Position numbers and translations under genes: made by a program. Below the pieces are notes generated by a model. The model saw only the letters and a program-made list of their open reading frames with translations, did no database searches and had not been told where the DNA came from. This document shows, one piece after another, positions 50,087 to 62,216 of a stretch of 64,000 nucleotides of DNA. Source of the DNA: Osedax fenrisi. Taxonomy: Eukaryota; Annelida; Polychaeta; Sabellida; Siboglinidae. The DNA lies in contig OZ025243.1 of NCBI GenBank assembly GCA_964019155.1, positions 12,069,444 to 12,133,443 of the forward strand. The letters run 5' to 3'. Position 1 is the first letter of the stretch. Each line of letters begins with the position of its first letter.

Positions 50087-50633
50087 ATGGATAAGGCAAT
50101 TGCTATAAAATAAATTGCAGACTGGAAATCCAGAAAACTAGTAGCTGGCGAAAATGGTATTGCTATATCAACTGTTACTGGATGGGTTAGAGACAGCAAT
50201 GGTATAATTTCTAATAGTATAATACAAAATCAAATAAAACCAAAAAAAATAAATTATCTCAATATGATGCTGTATACAGAAAAGATTCTATAGAAAAGCC
50301 TCTATTATTATGCTTTAATAATCGATATGGTTTCTGGATTATCAAATACAGAATTATTCTACCTATAGGTACAATCCGGGAGGTATACCTCCCGGAAATA
50401 CGTCTATAACCCAACCGATGGATATGGACATAATTACAAATTTCAAATATTATAGATTTAAAATTATGAAAAGTTATCGGGTTCATATGGATAATTCTAT
50501 ATCTACAGATCCTATCACTGTTTTATTAAAATACGACCATATTATTAATGCATGGTCAAATGTTAAAATATCAATAATTGTATATTGTTTAAGAAAATGT
50601 AATTTTATATTCGATGATGAATCTATAGATTAA
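50087..50633 (+). pseudogene. Tigger/pogo transposase remnant (CENP-B HTH and DDE_1 parts)
   Basis: Near 50,110 a block reads KLVAGENGIAISTVTGWVRD, resembling the second helix-turn-helix of pogo/CENP-B-type transposases. After a stop-filled gap a frame at 50,418-50,633 reads MDMDIITNFKYYRFKIMKSY, then IINAWSNVKISIIVYCLRKC. These match the conserved end of the DDE_1 nuclease of Tigger/Jerky proteins (PMDQGII..FK..Y; AW..V....I..CF...F). Multiple stops make it a pseudogene. Confidence 0.72.
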
Positions 50634-51107
50634 TAATAATAGTATACTATTATTTATGATAACACCGATGTTGCAAATTTAAATGATTTTGATTTACCTG
50701 ATTTAATGTGCATGTATAATAGTAATAGGCTACTAATGTAAGTGTATCATATAACGATTATTTATCAATAGACAACAATGTATTACCTTATGATAATACT
50801 ATGTTATCTATTCCTACAATTATTAAATCTCTAATAACTGGGGATACAGAAATTATTGATAATGTATTGCTGTGAAGATAATGTTAAATCATATAATATC
50901 AATAATTTAATATATTATTTAGATGTATTATAGAATCGTTAATGTATATATCTGTACGTAGATATATACTAAATAAATAATAAAATACATGTTTTTTACT
51001 TTAATAATGTGTTCATAATTTTAATATTTTAGTGCCTATATTGACAATCCACTTATAACGACATTTTGTGTGTTTCCCCAGCTATGTCGTTATAAGAGGC
51101 TTTCATA

Positions 51108-51270
51108 AAGAAGATTTGATAGTTTTATTTAGATGTATTAACAATTTAAGATTCAAAACCCAAATACATATTATTGTAGATAAATTGCAATTGATATATG
51201 TACATCTAGGGACAACCTGATTATTATAAAGAGACTTCTAGAAGTCGATTCTAAAAAAGACGATAATTTG
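51108..51270. other. Short spacer between elements
   Basis: AT-rich sequence between the Tigger remnant and the second TAGGGGAAAGT MITE. Nothing recognisable. Confidence 0.4.
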
Positions 51271-52221
51271 TAGGGGAAAGTGGACAGATAATACGGACAC
51301 TTTAACAATACATGATCTTAACATTTTATGAATCATTATTTTTATTCAAAAATTACAATATATTAATATTAGGTGTTATATATATCAATAAATTAATATT
51401 AACCTATATTATTATAGATATTATTGTGATTTTAAAATTTTATTTAATCTTTTAATTCCATAGATAACGACACATGGGTATCGAATACGGACACCCTATA
51501 TGTAGGGTATTATAACATCTATATTATAATACGAACACCCTATATACCACTTGATAAACTATATATTATTGATGAATCAAACAAATTACAATTACGTTAT
51601 TTATAGTTAATTTTATGAATAATTTATTCTAATTTAATTAGTTAATAATTTATTTATTTGTATTATTTTTTAATTAATAATAAAATTTAAGTATCTATAT
51701 AATAAAAATATTTAGCTTTATTGGTGGTATTAATATTATAACGCACGCGATTTTTATGAAAATCAGAATAGTTCATACGTTGCGCGCTGATTAAATAAAC
51801 ACTGTCCGTATTAAGATATATAGAGTGTCCGTATTAGGGACTTATATTACCTCTAGATATATACTTATAACTTAATGAATATTTGATAATAAATATAGAA
51901 ATTATATATATATATAATTTTTAGAATGCTTTATTTTTTAATAATATAATGCTATATTTTATATCGATACCTTTTTATATTTTGGAGATGGTTTTAAGTT
52001 GAAATTTTTTTTTCATAAATTTAAAAAGTAAAAAAAAATCAGTTTATTGGATATATCAGCAATATTTTGAATAATTAAATAATAAAAAATACTTTTTTAG
52101 ACTATTTATACAATTATGAATATTTTATTCATCAAAAAATGTTTTGTAGGATTTATGGTTTCTGAGATACCGAGTGTGTCCGTATTAGGGTACTGTCAGC
52201 ATTACCGGTTACTTTCCCCCA
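51271..52221. mobile_element. TAGGGGAAAGT MITE, copy 2
   Basis: Starts TAGGGGAAAGTGGACAGATA and ends, in reverse complement, GGGGGAAAGTAACCGGTAAT. It has the same internal order as copy 1 (TATATACCACTTGATAAACT; CACGCGATTTTTATG; CTGTCCGTATTAAG; GTAGGATTTATGGTTTCTGA). Same orientation as copy 1. Confidence 0.75.
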
Positions 52222-52564
52222 ATATTGTGATTACCTTTTCTGAAAGACCATTAATCTGTTGAATAATAGCATTATTTGCTCCAATGGAATCTGGCTAATG
52301 TATTATATAATAATTACACACTAGAAATATAAAGTCATCATTATTTATAAGAGTACATATATACCTAAATATGTCGTATATAAATTATATTTATAATTAA
52401 TAAAGCTAAATATATATATTTATGTGTTTAATTATAATTAAAAAAAGTAGTTTAATATGTACATTAAAACAGTTATAATGTAGTGATAATGATACACAAC
52501 AATATAGGAAATACTTACTGCTGATTGGATACACCACTGGTTTACGGTTGTGTATACACATATA
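52222..52564. other. AT-rich spacer, no gene seen
   Basis: Unremarkable AT-rich sequence between two MITEs. Confidence 0.4.
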
Positions 52565-52576
52565 TAGGGGATAGTC

Positions 52577-52612
<36 letters not shown>

Positions 52613-53596
52613 TTATATCGGTATACATATACATATATCGGTATACCGACCCCCTCCTAATACCGACGCAATCGTATATCAGTAACTATAAGTGATATCA
52701 AAAAGTATATACATACAATATCAGTAATGTAAATAGTAAATATGAATAAGTATTTTTATTATCAAAACATTCAATCATACAATTTTTATTTTATAAAATG
52801 TAATATTCTGGTGTTAGTTTTTAAATATTTAAATAATAACTTTTTCATTTCATTGTGAATACATTATTAATAAAAGAAAACGTAATGCTATGCATAATAT
52901 TGTAAATAAATTAAATATTTATACAAATTATAAAAATAATTTATTTTTCAAAACTATTAACCGATATATCTTAATTATAACAACCCGTATGATTTTCCTA
53001 TTACCGACACCCTAAATTACCCTAATACCGACCCCATGAGATTTATAATATCCAATTAAATAGTTCAGTATTTTACTTTAAAATATGTCGTAAGTTGTTT
53101 GAGTATTATTGATATAGATTTAGGATTCATGATTTATGTTGATTATATAAATACTGATTAATAAATAAATATTAAATAATAATATACACTATTTTAATAT
53201 AATTACTATAAAGTTTAAATTTAAATGTAATATTACTATTAAAACATAAATTTAATAATAAATAAATAACGTGCATTTTGTAATTAATTATATCTACGTA
53301 TTATTTTGATTAGATATTATATTACTACACTTATGTATACCACGATTATATTAGGGGGTCGGTAATAGGATAAGGGGTTAGGTATTTGGCACATGTATCC
53401 GATTACCGACCCCCGGTATATTCTTGTCAATATAATTATATCAACAATTTAGAATAACAACATTTATTCATTGCAAAAATATTACCCTAATTACAAAATT
53501 TCAAATAAATATATTGAATATTTAATAATTATTATATAACTTAAGTTATAACAAATAATCATTTAGGGGTTAGTAATAGGAGTTCCCGTTCCCCTA
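52565..53596. mobile_element. TAGGGG-type MITE (CCGACCCC subfamily)
   Basis: Ends TAGGGGATAGTCCC and, in reverse complement, TAGGGGAACGGGAACTCC. ACCGACCCCCTCCTAATACC (52,647), CCTAATACCGACCCC (53,020), GGGGGTCGGTAATAGGAT (53,354) and TACCGACCCCCGG (53,404) are internal repeats in both orientations. Non-coding. Confidence 0.62.
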
Positions 53597-53624
53597 TGTG
53601 TATTTTTTAATTTTTATTGGATTG

Positions 53625-53760
53625 TTATTTTATTTTTTGTAGTAATTTTGTCCCATCCAATAACTTATAAGAAGTGTTCACTTATAACCTTATATGGCTC
53701 TAATGTCCCTAGGAGGCCGCTCTCATGTTAAGGCACCCATGGTTTTAATATATTATTTAA
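53625..53760 (-). mobile_element. SINE copy, truncated
   Basis: Matches the SINE body from TTTTATTGG through TCACTTATAACCTTATATGG, CTCTAATGTCCCTAGGAGG to GTTAAGGCACCCATGG. The tRNA-like head is missing. Orientation is minus. Confidence 0.65.
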
Positions 53761-53969
53761 GGTACATCATTAAGTTATAACTTACCTAGACAGTGTGTAG
53801 AATTTCTTTATTTTCAGCTGATATTACACATAGACTACATTGAAGGTTGAATTTAGAGGTCATATATGTCTTCATTCTGGCGGTATTTGTAAACACTATA
53901 GTGAAGATCTGACCTTCTTTACGATGATAACAAGATGATTTGATCATTTAGCGAGTTTACATGTAGATA

Positions 53970-54380
53970 ATACATGATAATTACGTTAAATCGACAGTTT
54001 AACACCGAGTAACGTGCTAGGTGTTGCGTAACCACTGAGCGATCACGTGATCGGATATTGCGTAATGTCACTATGTTATGTATACCGAGTGCGCCGCACG
54101 TGACTTGCCGGTTAACCCCTATTAAATAAATATGGCGATAATGGAGCTGGGAATACGCGGGGTTAAATATTACTAGAGTTAAACACGTGATAAAGTTAGT
54201 AGGTCACTAGGTCAAGTTTGTAGGGCGACGCGATGCGGTTAATTCTGGGCGATAAAGTCGGATTGTGGTGTTCTGTGGAGGTGGAAGGCAGTTGCATGTG
54301 TTATAGTAGTAATGAATACCGTGTTTTATCTCTCTACTAGATAGTGTAATCTCTTGTAATGAAACACTAATTCAATATTG
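53970..54380. promoter_or_regulatory. Conserved E-box/YY1-like island, right arm copy
   Basis: Reverse-complement partner of 45,690-46,060. Shared blocks include GGGCGACGCGATGCGGTTAA, TATGGCGATAATGGAGCT and TAAACACGTGATAAAGTT. CACGTG and TTGCGTAA motifs are retained, though not all at the same positions. Confidence 0.5.
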
Positions 54381-54780
54381 TGATAACACACATATTGTAT
54401 GTGGATACTATATTATACCCAGTAGATAATACCCCACAATGAGTATTGTACGCTGTACAATATACTTTTTACTGGGAAGTTCTAAGTAAGTAGAGTTATT
54501 AAACTACCATATACTAGTATAATATAATGTATACTGTTAAAAATTAGTTGTACCCTAGTGAGTTTAAAAGTCATGTACCCTATTTAGGGTACATGGCAAA
54601 TTGTTGTGATATTTTAACTATATGTACCCTATCAATTGAATTCGCTTTACCCTAATGTTTAACATTTTATGGATACTATATTCCTATGGCATATGTAAAT
54701 CAATAATATTAATACATTTATTAGTTTTGTCTACTGTTTTATGTCAATTTGAATATCTATTTTCTATATTCAATAAATTA

Positions 54781-54816
<36 letters not shown>

Positions 54817-55489
54817 ATATATGTTTAATATATGATTAATAATATATTTTTATTTATATATAATATAAAAGTATATTACATTACAGAAATTAATGGTATA
54901 TTAAACTGAATATTATTAAATTATGAATACAAATATTTCTTAGATAATATTTTAATAAAAGTGTTAAATCACTAACATATTTTTGATTTCTATTATAATT
55001 GATGTCATCATTCCATCCGCTTCCGCTGTCAGCTATACCACTATCCCGATCTCTCTATATATAGACGATATATCGTCAAATAATGGTAGTATTAGTCGGT
55101 ATTACCTACATGTTACTTGTAAGTATTATGTAATCTACACGTAAATTATAGATAAGTGATGGTGTTTAAAATATGATAGTTAGGTGATATATAAACAAGT
55201 TTAGTCACCGCAGGGTTGGCTATTTTTGATATGAACTTTTGAAAATTGTATGTTTTTGGGTTTAACATTATTTGGGAAAATTTATTTATGGACTAACATA
55301 ATCAACAGCATAATCCTATGTCTCTAAAAGTGTTTATCTTTTAAATATTTTAATGAAATTAAATTTTATTATTTCATTATGACAAATATTTTATGATAAG
55401 TAATTATGTTATGACCTCAAATAATGTTCCAATACTAAAACCCGATTAAATTATAGAATTGGTTGGTTTTCTTCAAATGTTTACATTGT

Positions 55490-55625
55490 GCTATTATGCT
55501 GACATTATGATGCCATTAAAAGTATATTATGTTGATATTATGTTGCCATTAAAAGTCTATTATGCTGATATTATGATTCTATTAGTTTGTAAAACTATTA
55601 TGCTGATATTATGTTGCTATTATTA
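55490..55625 (+). repeat. Tandem repeat of about 42-bp units
   Basis: Units start TATTATGCTGATATTATG and continue TTGCCATTAAAAGTCTA with changes, about three copies. A 71-codon frame over it is a by-product. Confidence 0.7.
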
Positions 55626-55735
55626 TAAAATCAACATAATACCAGCGTACACACCCACACATACACACACATGAATTATATATATAAACTATATTATAGA
55701 TATAATTCATTATATATATAATATTAGCCTATAGG

Positions 55736-55738
<3 letters not shown>

Positions 55739-55797
<59 letters not shown>
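55739..55797. repeat. Long (TA)n tract
   Basis: About 58 bp of pure TA, followed by a palindromic ATGCATATATGCAGTATAG region. Confidence 0.85.
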
Positions 55798-55799
<2 letters not shown>

Positions 55800-56477
55800 T
55801 GCATATATGCAGTATAGTATGCGTATACGCAGTACTATATGTAGTATACTATAGTATACATATAGTATGTATACATACCTACATACATAAATATACTATA
55901 CAAACAAATGCATGCACTAAGATAGTTAACATAGAGTTATGCATCATACAATGACAACATCAAAATATCCGTCAACTATTCTAAATAAATAAAATCCGGC
56001 TAAAATAATTCTCGCGATTATCAGTGATAAATATCTGCCAGATAATGCGGCTACTTTTTTGGTGTGAGGCAGCTTTAAGTATATATACTTAAGTATATTT
56101 GCTTTATATTATACATAATATAGTACAACTAACTAGTTATTTACATACAATAACAATAGGGAACAGTTATCGTTGCGTATATAATACATCAGATTACTCT
56201 CGTCTTATTTACATTATTAGCGAATAATAAAGCATACAACAATAGCACTTAGTACTAGATCTTTTGTTGAAGTTTTAGTATGTCTACAATGTATACTACA
56301 TTGATATCATGTATGCCAATATTAATCTATTAATATATAATTATTATATGTCATGATATTATATACATGCATGCATGTATATAATATCTATTCATTAATA
56401 TAATATATGTCAACATTGATTTTTGGTGATTCATATTTGCATATTATATATGAACACAAATATGTGAATATATTATT

Positions 56478-56527
<50 letters not shown>

Positions 56528-56604
56528 TTACAATTTCAATAATATTTGCAACTCCCACATATAATTATAATACACATTCATCTTAATTTATAATATCAGA
56601 TTGT

Positions 56605-57060
56605 TTACCTATACGTTACATCTATAGCTGGCGGTAATTAATAGATCGGCCACGTAAGGTATCCCAGTCAGATGACGTAATCACATAAGTGGGCGTGGTT
56701 AGGGGCGTGGTCTCGTACGTGTTGCCGCCTCGATTTCGCCGTATTTGATTCATCCACACGGAATAGTGGTAATGGACATTCTACGTAGAACAATAAGGAC
56801 GGGACATGCTGCCCCGGGCTAACAATAGCGCATGCGCGGGTAACCGGTTAGAATACGCCTGTTCCCTGTGGGATATCAATTCCACGAGAACTACACCCTT
56901 TTATCGTCTTTTTACACTTCGTTTAAATTAAATAACAACAGTAATGATCAAAAGAATCGATAGAAAAGAAAATGCGAATTTAATTAAATAATATATATAA
57001 GTAAATTAATGCTACCTGTAAACCATATTAGTGAAAGTTACTAATTTCAACTACTGTATT
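56605..57060. promoter_or_regulatory. Conserved GC-richer island, right arm copy, part 1
   Basis: Reverse-complement match to 39,970-39,500. GGGCGTGGTTAGGGGCGTGG at about 56,692, GATGACGTAATC at 56,672 and a full NRF1-like GCGCATGCGC at 56,828-56,837 are visible. The motif order equals that of the left arm. The hAT element at 57,309 separates it from part 2. Confidence 0.5.
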
Positions 57061-57063
57061 ATA

Positions 57064-57111
<48 letters not shown>

Positions 57112-57216
57112 TTAATATTATTAATGTATATACGCATATATATAATATTATTTTAGATACAGTATATATATATATATATACTTATTTTCTATGCACACTG
57201 TATACAGTGTATACAC

Positions 57217-57252
<36 letters not shown>

Positions 57253-57308
57253 ATATACAGAGTACATCTGCAGCTGTACGATTATACTACTTATAATGGT
57301 GTATTTAT

Positions 57309-58607
57309 TAGTGTTGGATACGTTTCGAATATCGAATCGAATATTTGAATATTCGAATATTCTATTCTTTCAAATAGTAAATTTTCGAATTTGACAGATA
57401 TTCGAAAATGTCGAATACCTAAATCTAATTATTCGAAAATGTCGAATACCTAAATCTAATTATTCGAAAATATCGAATACCTAAATCTAATTAACCGAAA
57501 GATTCGAATATCAAAATTTAACTATTCGAAAAAAACGGTAAAAGGCATGTATATATTTTATTATACAATACACAGATAATTTAATACTATTTACCCTAGG
57601 CTATTAACTTCCGTTTTAACCTTTTTAACTATCATATAATTCATTATTTTATTTAAAATATTGGAAACATATCTTTATTATTATTAATAAATATAATTTT
57701 TATTATAATTTAAAATAATAGAAACATCTTTATTATCATAACAAGATTATTTAGTATTATAATTTAAATAACTTTAAATTATTTTATTTAATTAATCGAT
57801 AAAATCATATCCTAATTCAATATTTTATTTAAAATAATAGAAACTTATCTCTATTTTATAATGAAATAGATTAACTGAAATTATATCTGTATAAACCGAG
57901 AATTGACCGGAATGATTGTCCATTAATGTGATGGTCTGACCACGATAAGGAATTTCAAATACTTTCCAAGATTGCAAAAAATATTTAACTGGGCAGTCAT
58001 CATCTGTTCCTGCAGAAAGAATATTTTCTATGGCTCCAAATATTTTAACAAAAAAACGTTCAAAATTATGTCCAGAGAAATTAGACTTATTGATATTCAT
58101 TCATCAAAATTCATAACCCTTTTTAATTATATTACATTCTATTATTATATATATTTGTAAAAATAAATATTATTATTATTTTTAATTATTAAATATATTT
58201 ACTATTTGAAACCTTCGAAGTGTATTTCTTTACTATTTTACACCTTAGAAATGAATAATTTAACTATTCGAAAACTTCGAATACTTAATTTAATACAAAT
58301 AATTCTATTTAAAACCTTCAAAGTGAATTTCTTTACTATTTTACACCTTAGAAATGAATAATTTAACTATTTGAAAACTTCGAATACTTAATTTAATACA
58401 AATAGGTAAACTTAAAACATAATACTATTTAAAACCTTCAAAGTGTATCTATTTACTATTTGAAACCTTCAAAATGAATAATGTACCTATTCGAAACCTT
58501 AGAATACTTAATTTAATAAAAATAATACTATTTGAAACCTGCGAAGTGTATTTATTTACTATTCGAAACCTTCGAAAGAGTGAAAAATCTGAAAATTTCC
58601 AACACTA
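57309..58607. mobile_element. hAT element with perfect 8-bp target duplication
   Basis: Ends TAGTGTTGGA and, in reverse complement, TAGTGTTGGAAATTTTC. The 8-mer GTATTTAT lies immediately outside both ends (57,301-57,308 and 58,608-58,615). The left arm holds the corresponding empty site GTATTGATAC (reverse complement of 39,429-39,438). The interior has a tandem of about 30-bp ATTCGAAAATGTCGAATACC units at 57,400-57,500 and units of about 110 bp with AACCTTCGAAGTGTATTT at 58,205-58,580. A 91-codon minus-strand frame (57,825-58,100) has no recognisable transposase motif. Total length is 1,299 bp, so it is non-autonomous. Confidence 0.88.
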
Positions 58608-58615
58608 GTATTTAT

Positions 58616-59110
58616 ACATTAATGATAAACTATTATTTACGCGCGACTCTACCTAATGTAGCTATAACTCAATGATATTATTATATAATTGAGATGGAAC
58701 TTGTGTCAAACATAATCACGATATAATTGTAAAGTCAAGTCACAGGTTATTAATAACTGGGGCCATGGAAGGAACACCCGCCATTAAATGGGCGTTTCTT
58801 ATGCCCCCTATGTCGCCCGCCTCATCAAAGGCTCATCTCTAGTTAACGAGCGAGCGTAACGAATAGAAAGGGGCGTGTCAATAACGAGGAGATATCATTA
58901 ATAACTGACCACTACGTCCATTGAGGATGACCACCGATATGATGTGGCGGACAGTTAGGCTATTTGTCACCGGGACAATCTATCCATTCGGAAACCTAGA
59001 TAAGAAGAGAATGGTGTCATGAGAAATCACCTTTACGACGGATTCTCGTGTATTCGATGTTGTATATATACATACCTATAGGGAAGACGTGTAATTCAAT
59101 ATACATATGA
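58616..59110. promoter_or_regulatory. Conserved GC-richer island, right arm copy, part 2
   Basis: Reverse-complement match to 39,428-38,935: GGGGCCATGGAAGGAACACC, TCTAGTTAACGAGCGAGCG, GTCACCGGGACAATCTATCC. Stops and indels relative to the left arm argue against coding. Together with part 1 it makes a 1 kb conserved noncoding block. Confidence 0.5.
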
Positions 59111-59883
59111 TTTATATTAAGCGAATTAAATCAATAATATTTAAATGTATGATCTATAGTAATCTATAGTGGTACTATATAAATTATATATCGCTTATAT
59201 ATATTTTAGAAAATATAATTCTTTTAAATTATATTACAGTAGATATAGCAGGGATATATCTAGATATAGTAATTCCCTATACATAAATAGTGTGAATACA
59301 ACTAATCATAATAATGTATTTATTATATTTTACCAAAATACAATTTATATAAAAATTAAACTTAAATAAATAGTATAGTGGTAATTTTATTTAAATTTCA
59401 TATATATAATTATATAATTAGTATACGAATTACAAACTTCTATAATATGACATAATATGCCATATTACATAACATATATTAGGCGGTGGTGGCGGTAGTT
59501 TAGGTAGTAGTAAATTAGGTAATAGTATACTACTAGTACATATAGTACTACTAGTATATATACTACTATAGTAGCAAAGCCCGCTTTAGTAGAAGTATCA
59601 AATTTATTTAAAATTGATTTCTCAGTAGAAGAGAGGTTTATTATAGGTAATGTACATATTAAATCATACATTTATCGTGGACACGATGGTCAAGGGATGA
59701 TTCTCTCTAGCCACTGGTCATAATACTTCAATATCATAACATGTAATAAAAGTTTATTATTATCAATTTGTTATTATTATCGAGATAGTAAATACTCGTA
59801 TTTATCAAGATAGTTATTTAGATTCTCGTATACTACATAAAGGTCACCTTACCCATAGTGTAATATATTATATATACGTATAC

Positions 59884-59931
<48 letters not shown>

Positions 59932-60227
59932 GATGAAATATAATAAATATATATTATGGAAAAAACTAAATAAACTATATATATATAATATATTTCATAT
60001 CTCAAAAATAAATAATTATAGTATAAAATATATTATATTGTACAATATAACATAATCAATATTAATAATTATTATTAACATAATTCTTAAGCTTAAGCTT
60101 CTATATTCAATAATATATATAATAAGTGAATGTAATTTATATAATAAATACAATTCATTAATAATAATTAAATGTATACTTATAATAATTAAGACACTTA
60201 ATATATATATATATATATATATATATA
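59111..60227. other. AT-rich right-arm sequence
   Basis: The block 59,610-59,790 (AAGGGATGATTCTCTCTAG) matches 36,590-36,800. (TA)n at 59,889-59,930. Short frames are without family resemblance. Confidence 0.5.
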
Positions 60228-60660
60228 CAGTCAACTCCCGATAAGTCGGACTCGCAAGGGACCGGGAAAAGTGTCCGACTTATCCGATATTAAGAATATC
60301 ATGCAAATAAGACATGAAATGCGCAGCGCGAGTTAAATGGTTACCGAAATATGGAATTATGCAACAATCAGAAACATAAAATGTTCTATTCAATTATATT
60401 ACTTACTAAAATTATAATATTCATTATTCAAAGTAAACATTTATGACAATTTATAAAATCCGCTTATCCAGTATACAAATCATAAAAATGACTATAATAT
60501 GTGTCCGACTTATAGAAAAGTCCGACTTATCCAATCCAACTTATCCGACTTATCAGATTAATTTAATATGGAACAAGATACAAATCCAACCAAACCAACT
60601 AAATGTGTCCGACTTATCGAGAAGTCCGACTTATCCGTAGTCCGACTTACCGAGAGTTGA

Positions 60661-60663
<3 letters not shown>
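60228..60663 (+). mobile_element. pogo/Tigger-like MITE, family A copy 3
   Basis: Nearly identical in layout to copy 1: CAGTCAACTCCCGATAAGTC at the left and CCGAGAGTTGACTG at the right, with (TA)n on both sides and TCCGACTTATCC repeats. It is younger-looking than copy 2. No counterpart exists in the left arm. Confidence 0.82.
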
Positions 60664-60717
<54 letters not shown>

Positions 60718-60962
60718 TACATAACATAGAAATTAAATTTGAACTTAAATTATAATGAAATATGAACTCTAATTGCGTAATCATTGGTGATGCATCATCG
60801 ATTAAATACAGTTTAGCTATTACGTAACAATGACATCAGTTTTAAATAATAGCTGGCAGTTTTATCACGCTTACGTAAGAGATAATATATTCATCATAGA
60901 GAATGCTTTCATTTTTTATTTGCAATATATGACTATTTCCTATAATACCTATAGGTAATATA

Positions 60963-61247
60963 TATATATTGTTATTGTTATCGGAATTTTTATTTGGTGG
61001 AGTCCTTTCATCCTATCCAGGAAATTAGATGAAGTTTTCACTTATAACCATATATGGCTCTAATATCCCTTCGAAGCCGCTCTCATGTTAATGCATCAAT
61101 GGAAATAACGATAGCAGATAATTTATTTATACACATTTATATAAGATCACTTCTATTTTATAAAATTAATTAATGGTCCGGAAGAGGCTCAAACCCGTGT
61201 CCTATTGCTTGTATGTATGACGCCTTAGCTAACTGAGGCAGGTATAT
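60963..61247 (-). mobile_element. tRNA-derived SINE, minus copy of an inverted pair
   Basis: On the minus strand it starts with a tRNA-like head (GCCTCAGTTAGCTAAGGCG; box B-like ACGGGTTTGAGCC) and ends in an AATAACAATA-type tail. The body matches the plus copy at 61,306-61,612. Box B has a T in place of C in GGGTTTGA, so transcription of this copy is doubtful. Confidence 0.75.
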
Positions 61248-61305
61248 ATATATATATAATATATTCATATCTCACAAATAAATCTATATATATATATATA
61301 TAACT

Positions 61306-61600
61306 GCCTGTGTGGCTCAGTGGCTAAGGCGTCAGACACACAAGCAGTAGGACACGGGTTCGACCATCGTCCGGACCATTAATTAATTTTATAAAATGGG
61401 TCTTAAAATATTATTTAGAAGTGATCTTATATAATTGTGTATAAATAAATGATCGGCTCTCGTTAAAACCATGGATGCCTTAACACTAGAGCGGCTTCGA
61501 AGGGACATTAGAGCCATATATGGTTATAAGTGAAAACTTCATCTAAGTTCCTGGATGGGATGAAAGGACTTCACCAAATAAAAATAACAAAAATAACAAT

Positions 61601-61612
<12 letters not shown>
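61306..61612 (+). mobile_element. tRNA-derived SINE, plus copy of an inverted pair
   Basis: The head GCCTGTGTGGCTCAGTGGCT contains a clear box A (TGGCTCAGTGG), and GGGTTCGACC at about 61,358 is a box B. The spacing and GGCTAAGGCGTCAGAC resemble type II (Leu/Ser-like) tRNAs. A body of about 200 bp and a tail of AAATAACAATAACAATA follow. The T arm pairs poorly, so this is a SINE head and not a tRNA gene. Two headless copies are at 15,563 and 53,625. Confidence 0.78.
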
Positions 61613-61648
<36 letters not shown>

Positions 61649-61689
61649 ATATAGTATATACTATATACACATAATCTACGGCATATTGA

Positions 61690-61851
61690 AAGTAACTTAC
61701 AAAAGAATCGGCACACAACAACAGAGCATTTAGTAGAGCAGCACCTATTGAGTGGAACAAGCTCGTAAAACATTTAAGATCTTGTTAATCCATTGTTAAT
61801 CAATATAATCATTCAAGACATTATTAAAAACTAATTTATTTATTATTACCT
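61690..61851 (+). pseudogene. LINE ORF2 C-terminal end
   Basis: LTKESAHNNRAFSRAAPIEW followed by NKLVKHLRSC and, after a frameshift, SFKTLLKTNLFIIT. This is the usual LINE C-terminus (RAAP.EWNKL; FK..LKT.LF). Only the last ~50 codons remain. Its position just downstream of the SINE tail may be chance. Confidence 0.65.
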
Positions 61852-62216
61852 ATAATATATAAAGTATTTTTTACTATTTACTATATTACGAGCATATATT
61901 ACCATTTTATTTGTATCTCATATATGATAGTACCGTGTTATTATAAACACGTTTGTTAATTTTAATTTAAAAAGTATATTTATAAAATTATTTATATATA
62001 TAGAGATAATTTATAAATTTATAAATCATATATGATTTGTTTAATTGTCTAAATAATATTATAATATCATAATATATTGTCAAATACTTAAATGTAATAC
62101 ATACGATGACCATACATGGCATATATCGTATACGATGACCGGTGGCATTTACCGACGGTACACCGTACCGGGTACAGGTGTGAACATATGCGTTGATTGA
62201 CATGCGCGTTACACCA
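61852..62216. other. AT-rich sequence and 3' flank of the minus-strand cadherin exon
   Basis: The part next to 62,216 matches the left arm after the stop (CATGCGCGTTACACCACTAG against the reverse complement of the left 3' flank), then diverges. It likely holds the 3'UTR of the minus-strand gene. Confidence 0.5.

Larger units (their letters stand above)
48856..51107 (+). mobile_element. Tigger (pogo) element, family C copy 2, degraded
   Basis: The left end CAGTGAAAGCCGATTATATC matches family C. The right end is decayed and reads, in reverse complement, ATGAAAGCCTCTTATAACG. Inside, transposase remains on the plus strand are recognisable (50,087-50,633). A TAGGGG MITE is nested near the left end (48,984-49,854). 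Its length without the nested MITE is about 1.4 kb, so it is deleted as well as mutated. Confidence 0.72.
54381..56600. other. AT-rich right-arm sequence with tandem repeats
   Basis: Contains the palindrome TGTACCCTATTTAGGGTACA at about 54,575, (ATT)n at 54,780-54,815, the 42-bp tandem at 55,490-55,625, and (TA)n at 55,739-55,797 and 56,489-56,524. Blocks near 54,965-55,080, 56,145-56,285 and 56,530-56,600 match the left arm. No gene is supported. Confidence 0.5.

Noticed and set aside
57825..58100. hAT transposase
   Set aside because: The 91-codon frame inside the hAT element shows no BED finger or dimerisation motif that I recognise.
61306..61382. Functional tRNA gene
   Set aside because: The T arm and acceptor pair badly, and the sequence continues into a SINE body with a tail.
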